From Mycobacterium paraterrae (GTDB lineage Bacteria > Actinomycetota > Actinomycetes > Mycobacteriales > Mycobacteriaceae): DNA of 64,000 bases. Location of the stretch: NCBI RefSeq assembly GCF_022430545.2, contig NZ_CP092488.2:1674001-1738000 (forward strand), read 5' to 3'. The notes beneath the pieces were generated by a model. That model searched no databases. It saw nothing but the letters and a program-made list of their open reading frames with translations, and had not been told where the DNA came from. A program made the translations under genes and the position numbers. Below, one piece after another: positions 29,652 through 40,621 of the stretch (positions within the stretch are counted from its first letter, which is position 1; every line of letters begins with the position of its first letter).

Positions 29652-30500
29652 ATGGGCGCACGGGTCTCGATCGGTGACTTCGCCGTGATGACCAGCTTGA
29701 GCAGGAAGGCGCTACGGCACTACCACGACATCGGCATTCTCGAACCCGCCCACATCGACCCCCACACCGGCTACCGCTTTTACGACACCAGCCAGGTCGA
29801 TCATGCACACATCATCCGCCGGTTCCGCTCCCTCGGCATGTCCATTCCCGACATCAAGGCGCTGCTGAGCGCAGACGACGCGGGGATACGCAACGAGATC
29901 ATCACGACTCATCTCAAACAGATGGAGGTGCAGCTGCAGCAGACCCGTGACACCGTCGGCGCGCTGCGCGAGTTGCTTTCGCCCGTGCACACTCCCGCCT
30001 ACGTGGAGCTACGCCGCGAACCTGCGCTCGCCGTGTGGTCCATCGGCGCAACTGTCGGTGTGTCCGAGATCGACAGCTGGTTCTCGGCCACGGTGAGGAC
30101 ACTGCGCGACGCGCTTGCCGCGACCCGAGGCGCACCGTCGGCGTTCGTGCCGGGTGGCCTTTATGAACGCGAGCTTTTTCTCGAATCACGCGGAAAGGCA
30201 ACATTATTCGTCCGTGCACCGGCTTCCGTGGACCCGCCGGAGGGCGTCCGCGCCGAGGTCCTGCCTCAGGCCGAATTCGCGGTCGTCACCCACCGCGGCG
30301 GGCACGAGGAGGGCATCGACCGCAGTTACGCGGCTCTGGGCGTGTACGCGAACGAGCATCTCATCAGCGGTCAGGGGCCGATTCGGGAGCACTACATCGG
30401 GGCCACGCTCTCGGCTCCGACAACGTTCACCGCGACAGAGATCTGTTGGCCGATCTTCAGCACCGCCCCCGCCGTGCGCCATCCCGAAGGAGACAACTGA
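29652..30500 (+). CDS. MerR-family regulator with GyrI-like effector domain
   Basis: This 282-aa protein has an N-terminal MerR winged helix (VSIGDFAVMTSLSRKALRHYHDIGIL...PHTGYRFYD, residues 5-50) and a dimerisation coiled coil around residue 90-115. The C-terminal GyrI/AraC-E-like ligand domain (PAYVELRREPALAVWSI...) covers about 120-275. This is the BmrR/TipA-type plan, which senses lipophilic or cationic compounds. It should activate the divergent SDR gene by the two matching MerR-type promoters between them. AGGAGG lies just before the ATG at 29652. Confidence 0.88.
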   Translation: MGARVSIGDFAVMTSLSRKALRHYHDIGILEPAHIDPHTGYRFYDTSQVDHAHIIRRFRSLGMSIPDIKALLSADDAGIRNEIITTHLKQMEVQLQQTRDTVGALRELLSPVHTPAYVELRREPALAVWSIGATVGVSEIDSWFSATVRTLRDALAATRGAPSAFVPGGLYERELFLESRGKATLFVRAPASVDPPEGVRAEVLPQAEFAVVTHRGGHEEGIDRSYAALGVYANEHLISGQGPIREHYIGATLSAPTTFTATEICWPIFSTAPAVRHPEGDN

Positions 30501-30590
30501 CGGGTACGAGCTCGATCCTGGCCAACGCCACCGACGTCACAGTGATTGGCAGGCACGGCATCAACACCGACACCGATTACTGGCCTAACC

Positions 30591-30619
30591 AAAACAAAAA
30601 CCCCGACCAAAGGTCGGGG
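30591..30619 (-). terminator. Intrinsic terminator downstream of tRNA-Leu
   Basis: On the minus strand CCCCGACC-TTT-GGTCGGGG forms a perfect 8-bp GC-rich stem with a 3-base loop, followed by TTTTTGTTTT. This is a textbook intrinsic terminator, uncommon in mycobacteria, and lies 58 bp past the tRNA-Leu 3' end. Confidence 0.85.
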
Positions 30620-30676
30620 AATCTGTAACCCATGACGCGACTCATCTGTCACCTATGACTCGACTCATCACAATTG

Positions 30677-30759
30677 TGGGCGAAGGGGGACTTGAACCCC
30701 CACGTCCCGAAGGACACTGGCACCTGAAGCCAGCGCGTCTGCCATTCCGCCACTCGCCC
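30677..30759 (-). tRNA. leuT: tRNA-Leu (CAG)
   Basis: On the minus strand the 83-nt gene starts GGGCGAGTGGCGGAATGGCAGACG and ends TTCGCCCA. The anticodon loop TTCAGGT gives anticodon CAG. The long variable arm (TGTCCTTCGGGACGT) and T-loop GGTTCAAGTCC are present, as for leucine tRNAs. CCA is not encoded. It lies beside fhaA as in H37Rv. Confidence 0.95.
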
Positions 30760-30961
30760 TGAAACAACCGGGGGAGCCTATCACTGAAGCGGGGGCCACC
30801 TCCAAACCACATGCTGCTGGTAGAACCCGCCCCAATTGTGATTCTCAGAGTTCTGAAGGTGCCGCCGCGCTGCGCTTGCCGGATAGCATGCTGAAGACGA
30901 CACGCGTCGCGCGACACGCCGCAAACCGGCCCGCGCGAGCTCCACATACGAGGACAGGGAC

Positions 30962-32452
30962 ATGAGCAGCCAGAGGGGGTTGGTCCAGCGCATCGAGCGC
31001 AAACTCGAGGCCTCTGTCGGCGATGCTGTTGCCCGGGTATTCGGCGGCTCCGTCGTCTCGCAAGAGATTGAGGCAATGCTGCGGCGGGAATCCGGCGAAG
31101 GAATCCGTCCCGTTGCTGGCAATCGCCTTTTGGCTCCGAACGAATACATCATTACCCTCGGTATGCACGACTACCAGAAAGTGAGCGCCGACCCGGACCT
31201 CACGTCGGACGCTTTCGCTAAGCATTTGGCGAGATACATCGGCGAACAGGGGTGGCAAACATATGGTGACGTGGTTGTCCGGTTCGAGCAGTCGGCGAAC
31301 CTGCACACCGGCCAGTTCCGCACCCGCGGTGCTGTCAACCCCGATGTCGAACCCCGGCCAAGCGCCGGCGAGCACATCCCGCCACAATCAGATCACGCGT
31401 TCAACGCAGAACCAGGAGTACCAGCGATGACCGAGAACTCGAGCTACGGCGGGGGCCAGGGCCATGGCCGGCCCGGCGACGACTATTACGACGATCCGTA
31501 CGCCCGGCCGCACGAAGACCCGCACGCCGCTCCCGACCAGCGTGGCGGCGGCTACCCCGACCAGCGGGGCTACGACCAACGCGGATACGGCGCACCCGAC
31601 CAGCGCGGCGGCTACGACCAAGGCGGCTACGACCAGCGCGGCGGCTACCCCGAACACGGCGGTTACAACGCACCCGACCAACGCGGGGGTTACCCCGAAC
31701 ACGGGGGTTACGGCGCACCCGAGCAACGTGGCGGCTACCCCGACCAGCACGCCGGCTACGACCAGGGCGGCTACGGCCAACAGCGCGGCGGCTACGACCA
31801 ACGCGGATACGGCGCACCTGACCAGCGTGGCGGCTACGACCAGGGCGGCTACGGCCAGCCCGCCGGCGGCCCGGGCTACGACGAGTACGCCGACTACGGG
31901 CGCGGCCCGGCCCGCCAGGATGACGGCGGCTACGGCGCGCCCGACCAGCGCGGCGGCTACCCCGACCAGGCTGGCGGCTACGACCAGGGCTACGGCGGTG
32001 GTTACGGTCGCCAGGACTACGGCCAACCGGCGGACTACGGCCGACAGGACTACGGCCAGCCCTACGCCGCCCCAGGCGGTTACGGCGAAGCCGATTACGG
32101 CCAGCCGGCCGAGCCGAGTGGCTACGGGCAGGGCGGCTACGGCCAGGGTGGTTACCCGTCCGCCGGCACGGCGGTGACGCTGCAGCTCGACGACGGCAGC
32201 GGGCGCACCTATCAGTTGCGGGAGGGTCCCAACGTCATCGGCCGCGGGCAAGACGCCCAGTTCCGGCTCCCGGACACCGGTGTGTCGCGCCGGCACTTGG
32301 AGATTCGCTGGGACGGCCACGTCGCGCTGCTGTCCGACCTGAACTCCACCAACGGCACGACCGTCAATAACGCGCCGGTCCAGGAGTGGCAGTTGGCCGA
32401 CGGTGATGTGATCCGGCTGGGTCACTCGGAGATCGTCGTCCACATCCACTGA
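30962..32452 (+). CDS. fhaA: FhaA, FHA-domain protein with DUF3662 N-terminus
   Basis: This 496-aa protein has an N-terminal DUF3662 domain (about 1-125: GLVQRIERKLEASVGDAVARVFG...). A Gly/Tyr/Gln/Asp-rich repeat region (about 190-400) follows, then a C-terminal FHA domain (about 405-495: RTYQLREGPNVIGRG, GVSRRHLEI, LNSTNGT). The Arg, Ser and His residues that bind phosphothreonine are present. In mycobacteria FhaA (Rv0020c) binds the phosphorylated pseudokinase domain of MviN and regulates peptidoglycan precursor export and septal growth. It heads the fhaA-fhaB-pstP-rodA-pbpA-pknA-pknB cluster. The ATG at 30962 follows ACAGGGAC, a weak ribosome site. Confidence 0.95.
   Translation: MSSQRGLVQRIERKLEASVGDAVARVFGGSVVSQEIEAMLRRESGEGIRPVAGNRLLAPNEYIITLGMHDYQKVSADPDLTSDAFAKHLARYIGEQGWQTYGDVVVRFEQSANLHTGQFRTRGAVNPDVEPRPSAGEHIPPQSDHAFNAEPGVPAMTENSSYGGGQGHGRPGDDYYDDPYARPHEDPHAAPDQRGGGYPDQRGYDQRGYGAPDQRGGYDQGGYDQRGGYPEHGGYNAPDQRGGYPEHGGYGAPEQRGGYPDQHAGYDQGGYGQQRGGYDQRGYGAPDQRGGYDQGGYGQPAGGPGYDEYADYGRGPARQDDGGYGAPDQRGGYPDQAGGYDQGYGGGYGRQDYGQPADYGRQDYGQPYAAPGGYGEADYGQPAEPSGYGQGGYGQGGYPSAGTAVTLQLDDGSGRTYQLREGPNVIGRGQDAQFRLPDTGVSRRHLEIRWDGHVALLSDLNSTNGTTVNNAPVQEWQLADGDVIRLGHSEIVVHIH
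31540..32155. repeat. In-frame tandem repeats encoding YPDQRGGYDQ-type units in fhaA
   Basis: About 20 imperfect repeats of roughly 15-30 bp code for units such as DQRGGYD, DQGGYGQ, PEHGGYG and APDQRGG. The repeats stay in frame and make up most of the linker between DUF3662 and the FHA domain. Such tracts change length easily between strains. Confidence 0.85.
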
Positions 32453-32569
32453 GCCCGAAGGTCGCGCACCTATCCCGCTTCACCCCGCGTCGATCGCCGT
32501 CCAAGTATCGTGACGTTGCTAAACGCGGGCACATGAGGCAACGCCGCACCAGGACGGAGGGGACGCCAG

Positions 32570-33037
32570 ATGCAGGGACTCGTGCTGCAGCTGACGCGCG
32601 CCGGCTTCCTGATGCTGCTGTGGCTGTTTATCTGGTCGGTACTGCGGATCCTGCGCACCGACATCTACGCCCCGACCGGCGCGGTGATGGTTCGGCGTGG
32701 CCTGACGTTGCGCGGAACGCTGTTGCCGGCCCGGCAACGGGGTAACGCGGCGCGCTATCTCGTGGTGACCGAGGGGGCGTTGTCCGGTGCCCGAATCACG
32801 TTAAGCGGGCAGCCGGTGCTGATCGGCCGCGCCGATGACTCTACGTTGGTGCTCAACGACGACTACGCGTCGACGCGGCACGCGCGGCTTTCCCAGCGAG
32901 GCTCGGAATGGTACGTCGAAGATCTAGGATCGACCAACGGTACATACCTGGACAGGGCGAAAGTGACGACGGCGGTACGGGTTCCCATTGGCACGCCGGT
33001 GCGCATCGGCAAAACGGTGATCGAGTTGCGCCCGTGA
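32570..33037 (+). CDS. fhaB: FhaB (FipA), FHA-domain membrane protein
   Basis: This is a 155-aa protein with one N-terminal transmembrane helix (LTRAGFLMLLWLFIWSVLRIL, about 6-28) and a C-terminal FHA domain (about 75-150: VLIGRADDSTLVLNDDYASTRHARLSQRG and DLGSTNGTYLDRAKV). Length is the same as Rv0019c. It is a substrate of PknA/PknB and links FtsZ and FtsQ in known mycobacteria. The ATG at 32570 follows GGAGGGGAC. PstP starts 52 bp later. Confidence 0.95.
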   Translation: MQGLVLQLTRAGFLMLLWLFIWSVLRILRTDIYAPTGAVMVRRGLTLRGTLLPARQRGNAARYLVVTEGALSGARITLSGQPVLIGRADDSTLVLNDDYASTRHARLSQRGSEWYVEDLGSTNGTYLDRAKVTTAVRVPIGTPVRIGKTVIELRP

Positions 33038-33089
33038 CGCGCGCCGTCGACGATGGTGCCGGCGCAGCCGGGATCGAGGAGCGGCGCCC

Positions 33090-34559
33090 GTGACACTGGT
33101 GTTGCGCTACGCGGCGCGCAGCGATGTCGGCTTGGTTCGATCCAACAACGAAGACTCGGTGTACGCCGGCGCGCGCCTGCTGGCGCTCGCAGACGGCATG
33201 GGCGGGCACGCCGCCGGTGAAGTCGCGTCGCAGCTGGTCATTGCCGCCCTCGCTCACCTCGACGACGACGAGCCCGGCGGTGATCTGCTGGCCAGCCTCG
33301 ACTCCGCCGTGCACTCCGGGAACTCGGCGATCGCCGCGCAGGTCGAAATGGAGCCCGATCTCGAGGGAATGGGCACCACGCTCACGGCAATCTTGTTCGC
33401 CGGCAACCGGATTGGAATGGTGCACATCGGCGACTCGCGGGGCTACCTGCTACGCGACGGCGAGCTCACCCAGATCACCAAGGACGACACCTTCGTCCAG
33501 ACCCTGGTCGACGAAGGCCGGATCACCAAAGAAGAGGCGCACAGCCATCCGCAGCGGTCGTTGATCATGCGTGCGCTCACCGGTCACGAGGTCGAGCCCA
33601 CCCTTACGATGCGCGAAGTCCGGCTCGGCGACCGTTATCTGCTTTGCTCCGACGGGCTTTCCGACCCGGTGAGCGACGAGACCATCCTGGAGGCACTCAA
33701 GATCCCGGACGTCACCGAGAGCGCCGATCGGCTGATCGAGCTCGCGTTGCGCGGCGGCGGGCCGGACAACGTCACCGTGGTGGTCGCCGACGTCGTCGAC
33801 GTCGACTACGGACCCACCCAGCCGATCATCGCGGGTGCGGTGTCCGGCGACTCTGACGTGCACGACCAGCTGACCCGGCCCAACACATCGGCCGGCCGCG
33901 CATCGGCTCTCACGCCACGCAAAGAGGTCACCAAACGTGTTCCGCCGCAAATAGATTCGGCTCCACCGGCCCGTCGGTCACGACGCCGGATGCTGATCGG
34001 GCTGGTGCTGGGGGTGCTGCTGGTGCTTGCCGCGCTGGCGATCGGCCGGACGGTGGTCCGCAGTTACTACTACGTCGCCGACTACGCCGGCGCGGTCTCG
34101 ATCATGCAGGGCATCCAGGTATCCATCCTGGGTGTGCCGCTGCATCACCCGTATTCGCAGGGCTGCCTCAACAGCGGCAACCAGCTGTCGGTGATCCCCG
34201 TCGGCACGGCCGCGGCCAACCACGACTGCCGGCTGATGAAGCCCTCCGACCTGGCCGAGTCGGCAAGGGCGCAGGTGGCGGCTGGGCTTCCCGTCGGCAC
34301 GCTGGAGCAGGCCAACGCGCAGCTGCGCCGGCTGGCCACCGAGTCACTGCTGCCGCTGTGTCCGCTAGCCCGCGCGCAGACACCGACCCCGACCCCGTCG
34401 CCCACACCGACGTCTGCACCCAGCGCGGAAACCTCAGTCCCGCAAGAACCCTCGGCTGCCCAGTCGCCGGCACCGTTGACGGTGCCTCCCTCTCCGACTG
34501 TCACAGCGTTGTCGCCGCCGCCACCCCAGCCGGGCACCGACTGCCGGACTCCGGAATGA
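33090..34559 (+). CDS. pstP: PstP, Ser/Thr protein phosphatase (PP2C family)
   Basis: This is a 489-aa PPM-type phosphatase. Metal-binding motifs of the catalytic domain are visible: RSNNEDSVYAG, ALADGMGGHAAGE, HIGDSRGYLLRDGEL, LCSDGLSDPVSDE and GGGPDNVTVVVADV (about 10-235). A transmembrane helix (MLIGLVLGVLLVLAALAIG, about 300-320) is followed by an extracytoplasmic domain with Cys residues and a Pro/Thr-rich tail. It removes phosphate from PknA and PknB and their targets. H37Rv PstP is 514 aa; the tail is shorter here. The GTG at 33090 is the start and its TGA overlaps the rodA ATG. Confidence 0.95.
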   Translation: MTLVLRYAARSDVGLVRSNNEDSVYAGARLLALADGMGGHAAGEVASQLVIAALAHLDDDEPGGDLLASLDSAVHSGNSAIAAQVEMEPDLEGMGTTLTAILFAGNRIGMVHIGDSRGYLLRDGELTQITKDDTFVQTLVDEGRITKEEAHSHPQRSLIMRALTGHEVEPTLTMREVRLGDRYLLCSDGLSDPVSDETILEALKIPDVTESADRLIELALRGGGPDNVTVVVADVVDVDYGPTQPIIAGAVSGDSDVHDQLTRPNTSAGRASALTPRKEVTKRVPPQIDSAPPARRSRRRMLIGLVLGVLLVLAALAIGRTVVRSYYYVADYAGAVSIMQGIQVSILGVPLHHPYSQGCLNSGNQLSVIPVGTAAANHDCRLMKPSDLAESARAQVAAGLPVGTLEQANAQLRRLATESLLPLCPLARAQTPTPTPSPTPTSAPSAETSVPQEPSAAQSPAPLTVPPSPTVTALSPPPPQPGTDCRTPE

Positions 34560-35965
34560 CGACGCAGCCGCAGGCGCCCGTCACTGTCACACCTCCGTTG
34601 CCGAACCGGCGCAATGCCGAGCTGGCGCTGTTGTGCTTCGCGACCGTGATCACCGCCGCGGCGTTTGCGATCGTGCAAGCCAACCAGGAACGCGCACTCA
34701 ACTGGCAGTTGCTGAACTACGCCGTCGGCTTCCTGGTTGTGTTCACGCTGGCGCACCTGGCGATCAGACGCTATGCGCCATATGCAGATCCGCTGTTATT
34801 GCCCATCGTGGCGTTGCTCAACGGGCTTGGCCTGGTGATGATCCACCGGCTCGATCTGGACGAGCGGCTGGCAGAGGGCAGCGGCCGCGCGGTCACGAAC
34901 CCGCAGATCCTGTGGACGCTCTTCGGCGTGGGTGCCTTTGCGGCCGTGTTGATTTCGCTGAAGGACCACCGCCAGCTCGCGCGTTACGGCTACGTGAGCG
35001 GACTGACCGGACTGGTCATGCTGGCCATCCCGGCGCTGCTGCCGAGTTCATTGTCCGAGCAGAACGGCGCGAAGATCTGGATTCGGTTGCCCGGGTTCTC
35101 GATTCAGCCCGCCGAGTTCTCCAAAATCCTGCTGCTGATCTTCTTTTCGGCGGTCTTGGTGGCCAAGCGCGGCCTATTCACCAGCGCAGGCAAACACGTG
35201 CTGGGGATGGACCTGCCGCGACCACGCGATCTCGCTCCGCTGCTCGGCGCGTGGATGGCGTCGATCGCCGTCATGGTGTTCGAAAAAGACTTGGGCACTT
35301 CGCTTTTACTGTACGCGTCGTTTCTCGTGGTGGTCTATCTGGCTACCCAACGGTTCAGCTGGGTGGTGATCGGGTTGGCGCTGTTCGTGTTGGGCAGCGT
35401 GATCGCGTACTTCGCTTTCGCTCATGTCCGCGTCCGCGTCCAGACCTGGCTGGACCCGTTCGCCGACCCTGACGGCGCCGGCTATCAGATCGTGCAGTCG
35501 CTGTTCAGCTTCGCCACCGGGGGAGTGTTCGGGACCGGCCTGGGCAACGGTCAGCCCGACACGGTGCCCGCTGCGGCAACGGATTTCATCACCGCGGCCT
35601 TCGGTGAAGAGCTCGGGCTGGTGGGGCTGGCCGGTCTGCTGATGCTGTACACCATCGTGATCGTGCGCGGGATGCGGACCGCGATCGCGGTGCGTGACAG
35701 TTTCGGCAAGCTGCTCGCGGCGGGGTTGGCCTCGACACTGGCCATTCAGTTGTTCATCGTCGTCGGGGGAGTCACGAATCTGATCCCGCTGACCGGACTG
35801 ACCACACCGTGGCTGTCCTACGGTGGCTCGTCGTTGGTGGCCAACTACATACTGTTGGCGATCCTGGTGCGCATCTCCCACGCTGCGCGGCGCCCGTTTC
35901 GCACCAAGCCGCGGAACACCTCGCCGATCGCCGGGGCGCACACCGAGGTGATCGAGAAAGTATGA
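34556..35965 (+). CDS. rodA: RodA, SEDS-family peptidoglycan glycosyltransferase
   Basis: This is a 469-aa SEDS protein, the length of Rv0017c. It has 10 or more transmembrane helices and the family segments GARIWIRLPGF-type loop (here NGAKIWIRLPGFSIQPAEFSKI), FEKDLGTSLLLYASF, with the Asp essential in RodA proteins, and the C-terminal GLTTPWLSYGGSSLVANY. With PbpA it forms a SEDS-class B PBP polymerase/transpeptidase pair. The ATG at 34556 overlaps the pstP stop, and the rodA stop overlaps the pbpA start. Confidence 0.95.
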   Translation: MTTQPQAPVTVTPPLPNRRNAELALLCFATVITAAAFAIVQANQERALNWQLLNYAVGFLVVFTLAHLAIRRYAPYADPLLLPIVALLNGLGLVMIHRLDLDERLAEGSGRAVTNPQILWTLFGVGAFAAVLISLKDHRQLARYGYVSGLTGLVMLAIPALLPSSLSEQNGAKIWIRLPGFSIQPAEFSKILLLIFFSAVLVAKRGLFTSAGKHVLGMDLPRPRDLAPLLGAWMASIAVMVFEKDLGTSLLLYASFLVVVYLATQRFSWVVIGLALFVLGSVIAYFAFAHVRVRVQTWLDPFADPDGAGYQIVQSLFSFATGGVFGTGLGNGQPDTVPAAATDFITAAFGEELGLVGLAGLLMLYTIVIVRGMRTAIAVRDSFGKLLAAGLASTLAIQLFIVVGGVTNLIPLTGLTTPWLSYGGSSLVANYILLAILVRISHAARRPFRTKPRNTSPIAGAHTEVIEKV

Positions 35966-37437
35966 ACACCTCGCTACGCCGGATATCGATGAGCGTGATG
36001 GCGCTGATCGTGCTGCTGCTGTTCAACGCCACACTCACCCAAGTCTTTACCGCCGACGGGCTGCGGTCCGACCCGCGCAACCAGCGGGTACTGCTCGACG
36101 AGTACTCCCGGCAGCGCGGCCAAATCACCGCCGGCGGCCAACTATTGGCGTATTCGGTGGCCACCGACAGCCGCTTCCGGTTCCTGCGGGTGTATCCCAA
36201 TGCCGCGGTGTACGCGCCGGTCACCGGTTTCTATTCGCTGCGCTATTCCAGCTCTGGACTCGAGCGCGCCGAGGACCCGCTGCTCAACGGGTCCGACCAG
36301 CGGCTGTTCGGCCGTCGGCTGGCCGACTTCTTCACCGGCCGCGATCCCCGCGGCGGCACGGTGGACACCACCATCAGCCCACGCATTCAGCAGGCCGGGT
36401 GGGACGCGATGCAGCAGGGCTGCAACGGACCGTGCCGCGGCGCGGTCGTCGCGCTCGAGCCGTCGACCGGGAAGATCCTGGCGATGGTGTCGTCGCCGTC
36501 GTTCGACGCCAACCTGCTTGCCTCGCACGATCCCGAGCAACAGGCCAGGACGTGGCAGCAGCTGCGCGATGATCCTCACTCGCCGTTGATCAATCGCGCG
36601 ATCTCCCAGACGTACCCGCCCGGGTCGACGTTCAAAGTGATCACCACCGCCGCCGCGCTGCAGAACGGCGCGACCGAGGATGACGAATTGACCGCCGCGG
36701 CGTCGATCCCGCTGCCGGACAGCACCGCCAGCCTGGAGAATTACGGCGGCCAACCGTGCGTCAACGCCGACACCGTCACGCTGCGAGAGGCGTTCGCCCG
36801 TTCTTGCAACACCGCGTTCGTGCAACTGGGCCTGCTCACCGGGACCGACGCGCTTCGCGGCATGGCGAGATCGTTCGGGTTCGACACGGTCCCCGAGCCG
36901 ACGCCGCTGCAGGTCGCCGAGTCGACCGTCGGGCCCATCAGTGACGCCGCGGCCCTCGGCATGTCGAGTATCGGACAGAAGGATGTCGCGCTGACGCCGC
37001 TGGAGAATGCAGAGGTTGCGGCTACCATCGCCAATGCCGGCGTCGCCATGCAGCCCTATCTGGTCGACAGCCTGAAGGGCCCAGACCTGGCCAACATTGA
37101 CACCACCGCGCCGCATCAACAGCGCCGTGCGGTGTCCCCGCAGGTCGCGGCTAAGCTAACGGAGTTGATGATCGGCGCCGAGAATGTGACTCAGCAGAAA
37201 GGGGCGATCCCCGGCGTGCAGATCGCATCCAAGACCGGTACCGCGGAACACGGCACCGACCCACGCCACACACCACCGCACGCGTGGTACATCGCCTTCG
37301 CGCCCGCGAAAGCCCCTAAAGTGGCGGTCGCGGTGCTGGTGGAAGATGGCGCCGATCGGTTGTCGGCGACCGGCGGCGCTCTCGCCGCACCAATCGGGCG
37401 CGCCGTCATCGAGGCCGCGCTGCAGGGAGGACCATGA
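35962..37437 (+). CDS. pbpA: PbpA, class B penicillin-binding protein
   Basis: This is a 491-aa transpeptidase, the same length as Rv0016c. One N-terminal membrane helix (MALIVLLLFNATLTQVF) anchors it. Active-site motifs are SxxK in PPGSTFKVITT (about Ser-222), SxN as ARSCNTAF, and KTG in ASKTGTAEHG. A pedestal domain precedes the transpeptidase domain. It cross-links peptidoglycan with RodA during cell elongation/division. Start and stop overlap rodA and pknA by ATGA. Confidence 0.96.
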   Translation: MNTSLRRISMSVMALIVLLLFNATLTQVFTADGLRSDPRNQRVLLDEYSRQRGQITAGGQLLAYSVATDSRFRFLRVYPNAAVYAPVTGFYSLRYSSSGLERAEDPLLNGSDQRLFGRRLADFFTGRDPRGGTVDTTISPRIQQAGWDAMQQGCNGPCRGAVVALEPSTGKILAMVSSPSFDANLLASHDPEQQARTWQQLRDDPHSPLINRAISQTYPPGSTFKVITTAAALQNGATEDDELTAAASIPLPDSTASLENYGGQPCVNADTVTLREAFARSCNTAFVQLGLLTGTDALRGMARSFGFDTVPEPTPLQVAESTVGPISDAAALGMSSIGQKDVALTPLENAEVAATIANAGVAMQPYLVDSLKGPDLANIDTTAPHQQRRAVSPQVAAKLTELMIGAENVTQQKGAIPGVQIASKTGTAEHGTDPRHTPPHAWYIAFAPAKAPKVAVAVLVEDGADRLSATGGALAAPIGRAVIEAALQGGP

Positions 37438-38740
37438 GCCCGCGAGTAGGTGTGACGCTGTCCGGACGCTACCGGCTGCAGCGCCTGATCGCCACCGGCG
37501 GGATGGGCCAGGTGTGGGAGGCGGTCGACAGTCGGCTGGGCCGCCGCGTCGCCGTGAAGGTGCTCAAGTCCGAGTTCTCCCAGGACTCCGAGTTCATCGA
37601 GCGCTTCCGGGTCGAGGCCCGCACGACGGCGATGCTCAACCACCCTGGGATCGCGCAGGTTCATGACTACGGCGAGACGCAGATGGACGGTGAGGGCCGC
37701 ACTGCCTACCTGGTCATGGAGTTGGTCAACGGTGAGCCGCTGAATTCGGTGCTCAAGCGGACCGGACGGTTGTCGCTGCGACACACCCTGGACATGCTCG
37801 AGCAGACCGGTCGCGCACTGCAGGTCGCACACGCCGCCGGTTTGGTGCATCGCGACGTCAAGCCCGGCAACATCCTGATCACGCCGACCGGCCAGGTCAA
37901 GATCACCGACTTCGGTATCGCCAAGGCCGTCGACGCCGCACCGGTGACGCAGACGGGCATGGTGATGGGCACCGCCCAGTACATCGCACCCGAACAGGCG
38001 CTGGGCCACGACGCCAGTCCCGCGAGTGACGTGTACGCGCTGGGAGTCGTTGGTTACGAAGCGGTTTCGGGAAAGCGGCCGTTCACCGGGGACGGCGCTC
38101 TGACGGTCGCGATGAAGCACATCAAGGAGCCGCCGCCGCCGCTGCCCGCCGATCTGCCGCCCAACGTGCGCGAGCTGATCGAGATCACCCTGGTGAAAAA
38201 CCCCGGCATGCGTTACCGCAGCGGAGGACCGTTCGCCGATGCAGTCGCGGCCGTGCGCGCCGGACGCCGACCGCCGCGGCCCAACCAGGCCGCCGGTAGC
38301 GGACGGGCCACGCCGGCATCCATCCCGTCGGGATCTCAGACCCGCGCCGCCGCCGCTGCCACTACCCGTGCGCCCGCGGCCCGTCGAACGCGTCCGACCA
38401 CCGGGGGCCACCGTCCGCCGCCACCGAGGCGGACCTTCTCGTCCGGTCAGCGCGCGCTGCTGTGGGCCGCCGGTGTCCTGGGCGCGTTGGCCATCATCAT
38501 CGCGATCCTCATCGTGCTGAACTCGCACAAGGACGATTCGCAGCAGCAACCTTCCGCGCCCACCGTGACCGACACTGGAGCACCCCCCAGCAAGTCCGAA
38601 TCGGCGCCCGCACATCCAACTAATTGGACGTACGGGGGGGCTACGGGTCATCCTGGAGGGCAATGCACGCTGCCCATATCCAGGCGGGCGTCCCCGCTGA
38701 AGTTCCCGAGCGCGGTGGCGTCCCAACACGAGAAAACGCA

Positions 38741-38744
<4 letters not shown>
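37434..38744 (+). CDS. pknA: PknA, Ser/Thr protein kinase
   Basis: This is a 436-aa transmembrane kinase. Kinase motifs are the glycine loop IATGGMGQVWEAVD, VAVKVL Lys, HRDVKPGNIL catalytic loop, TDFGIAK and GTAQYIAPEQ. A Pro/Arg/Thr-rich juxtamembrane region is followed by one helix (ALLWAAGVLGALAIIIAILIVL, about 340-361) and a short external tail of about 70 residues without PASTA domains. With PknB it controls division and cell shape. The last 35 residues, after a run of seven G bases at 38634-38640, lose the usual Pro/Thr bias, so a frameshift near the end is possible. The stop overlaps the pknB ATG. Confidence 0.94.

Positions 38745-40598
<1,854 letters not shown>

Positions 40599-40621
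<23 letters not shown>

Noticed and set aside
30660..30680. Attachment site duplication at tRNA-Leu
   Set aside because: No second copy of the tRNA 3' end was seen in the accessory segment at 25.8-30.5 kb, and no integrase gene is present.
31540..32155. CRISPR-like array
   Set aside because: The repeats are short, of variable length, contiguous and in frame in fhaA, without spacers or cas genes.
31388..32449. Minus-strand Val/Ala-rich frame opposite fhaA, looking like a membrane protein
   Set aside because: It is the reverse complement of Gly/Tyr/Asp repeats, which automatically yields hydrophobic Val/Ala/Leu codons.
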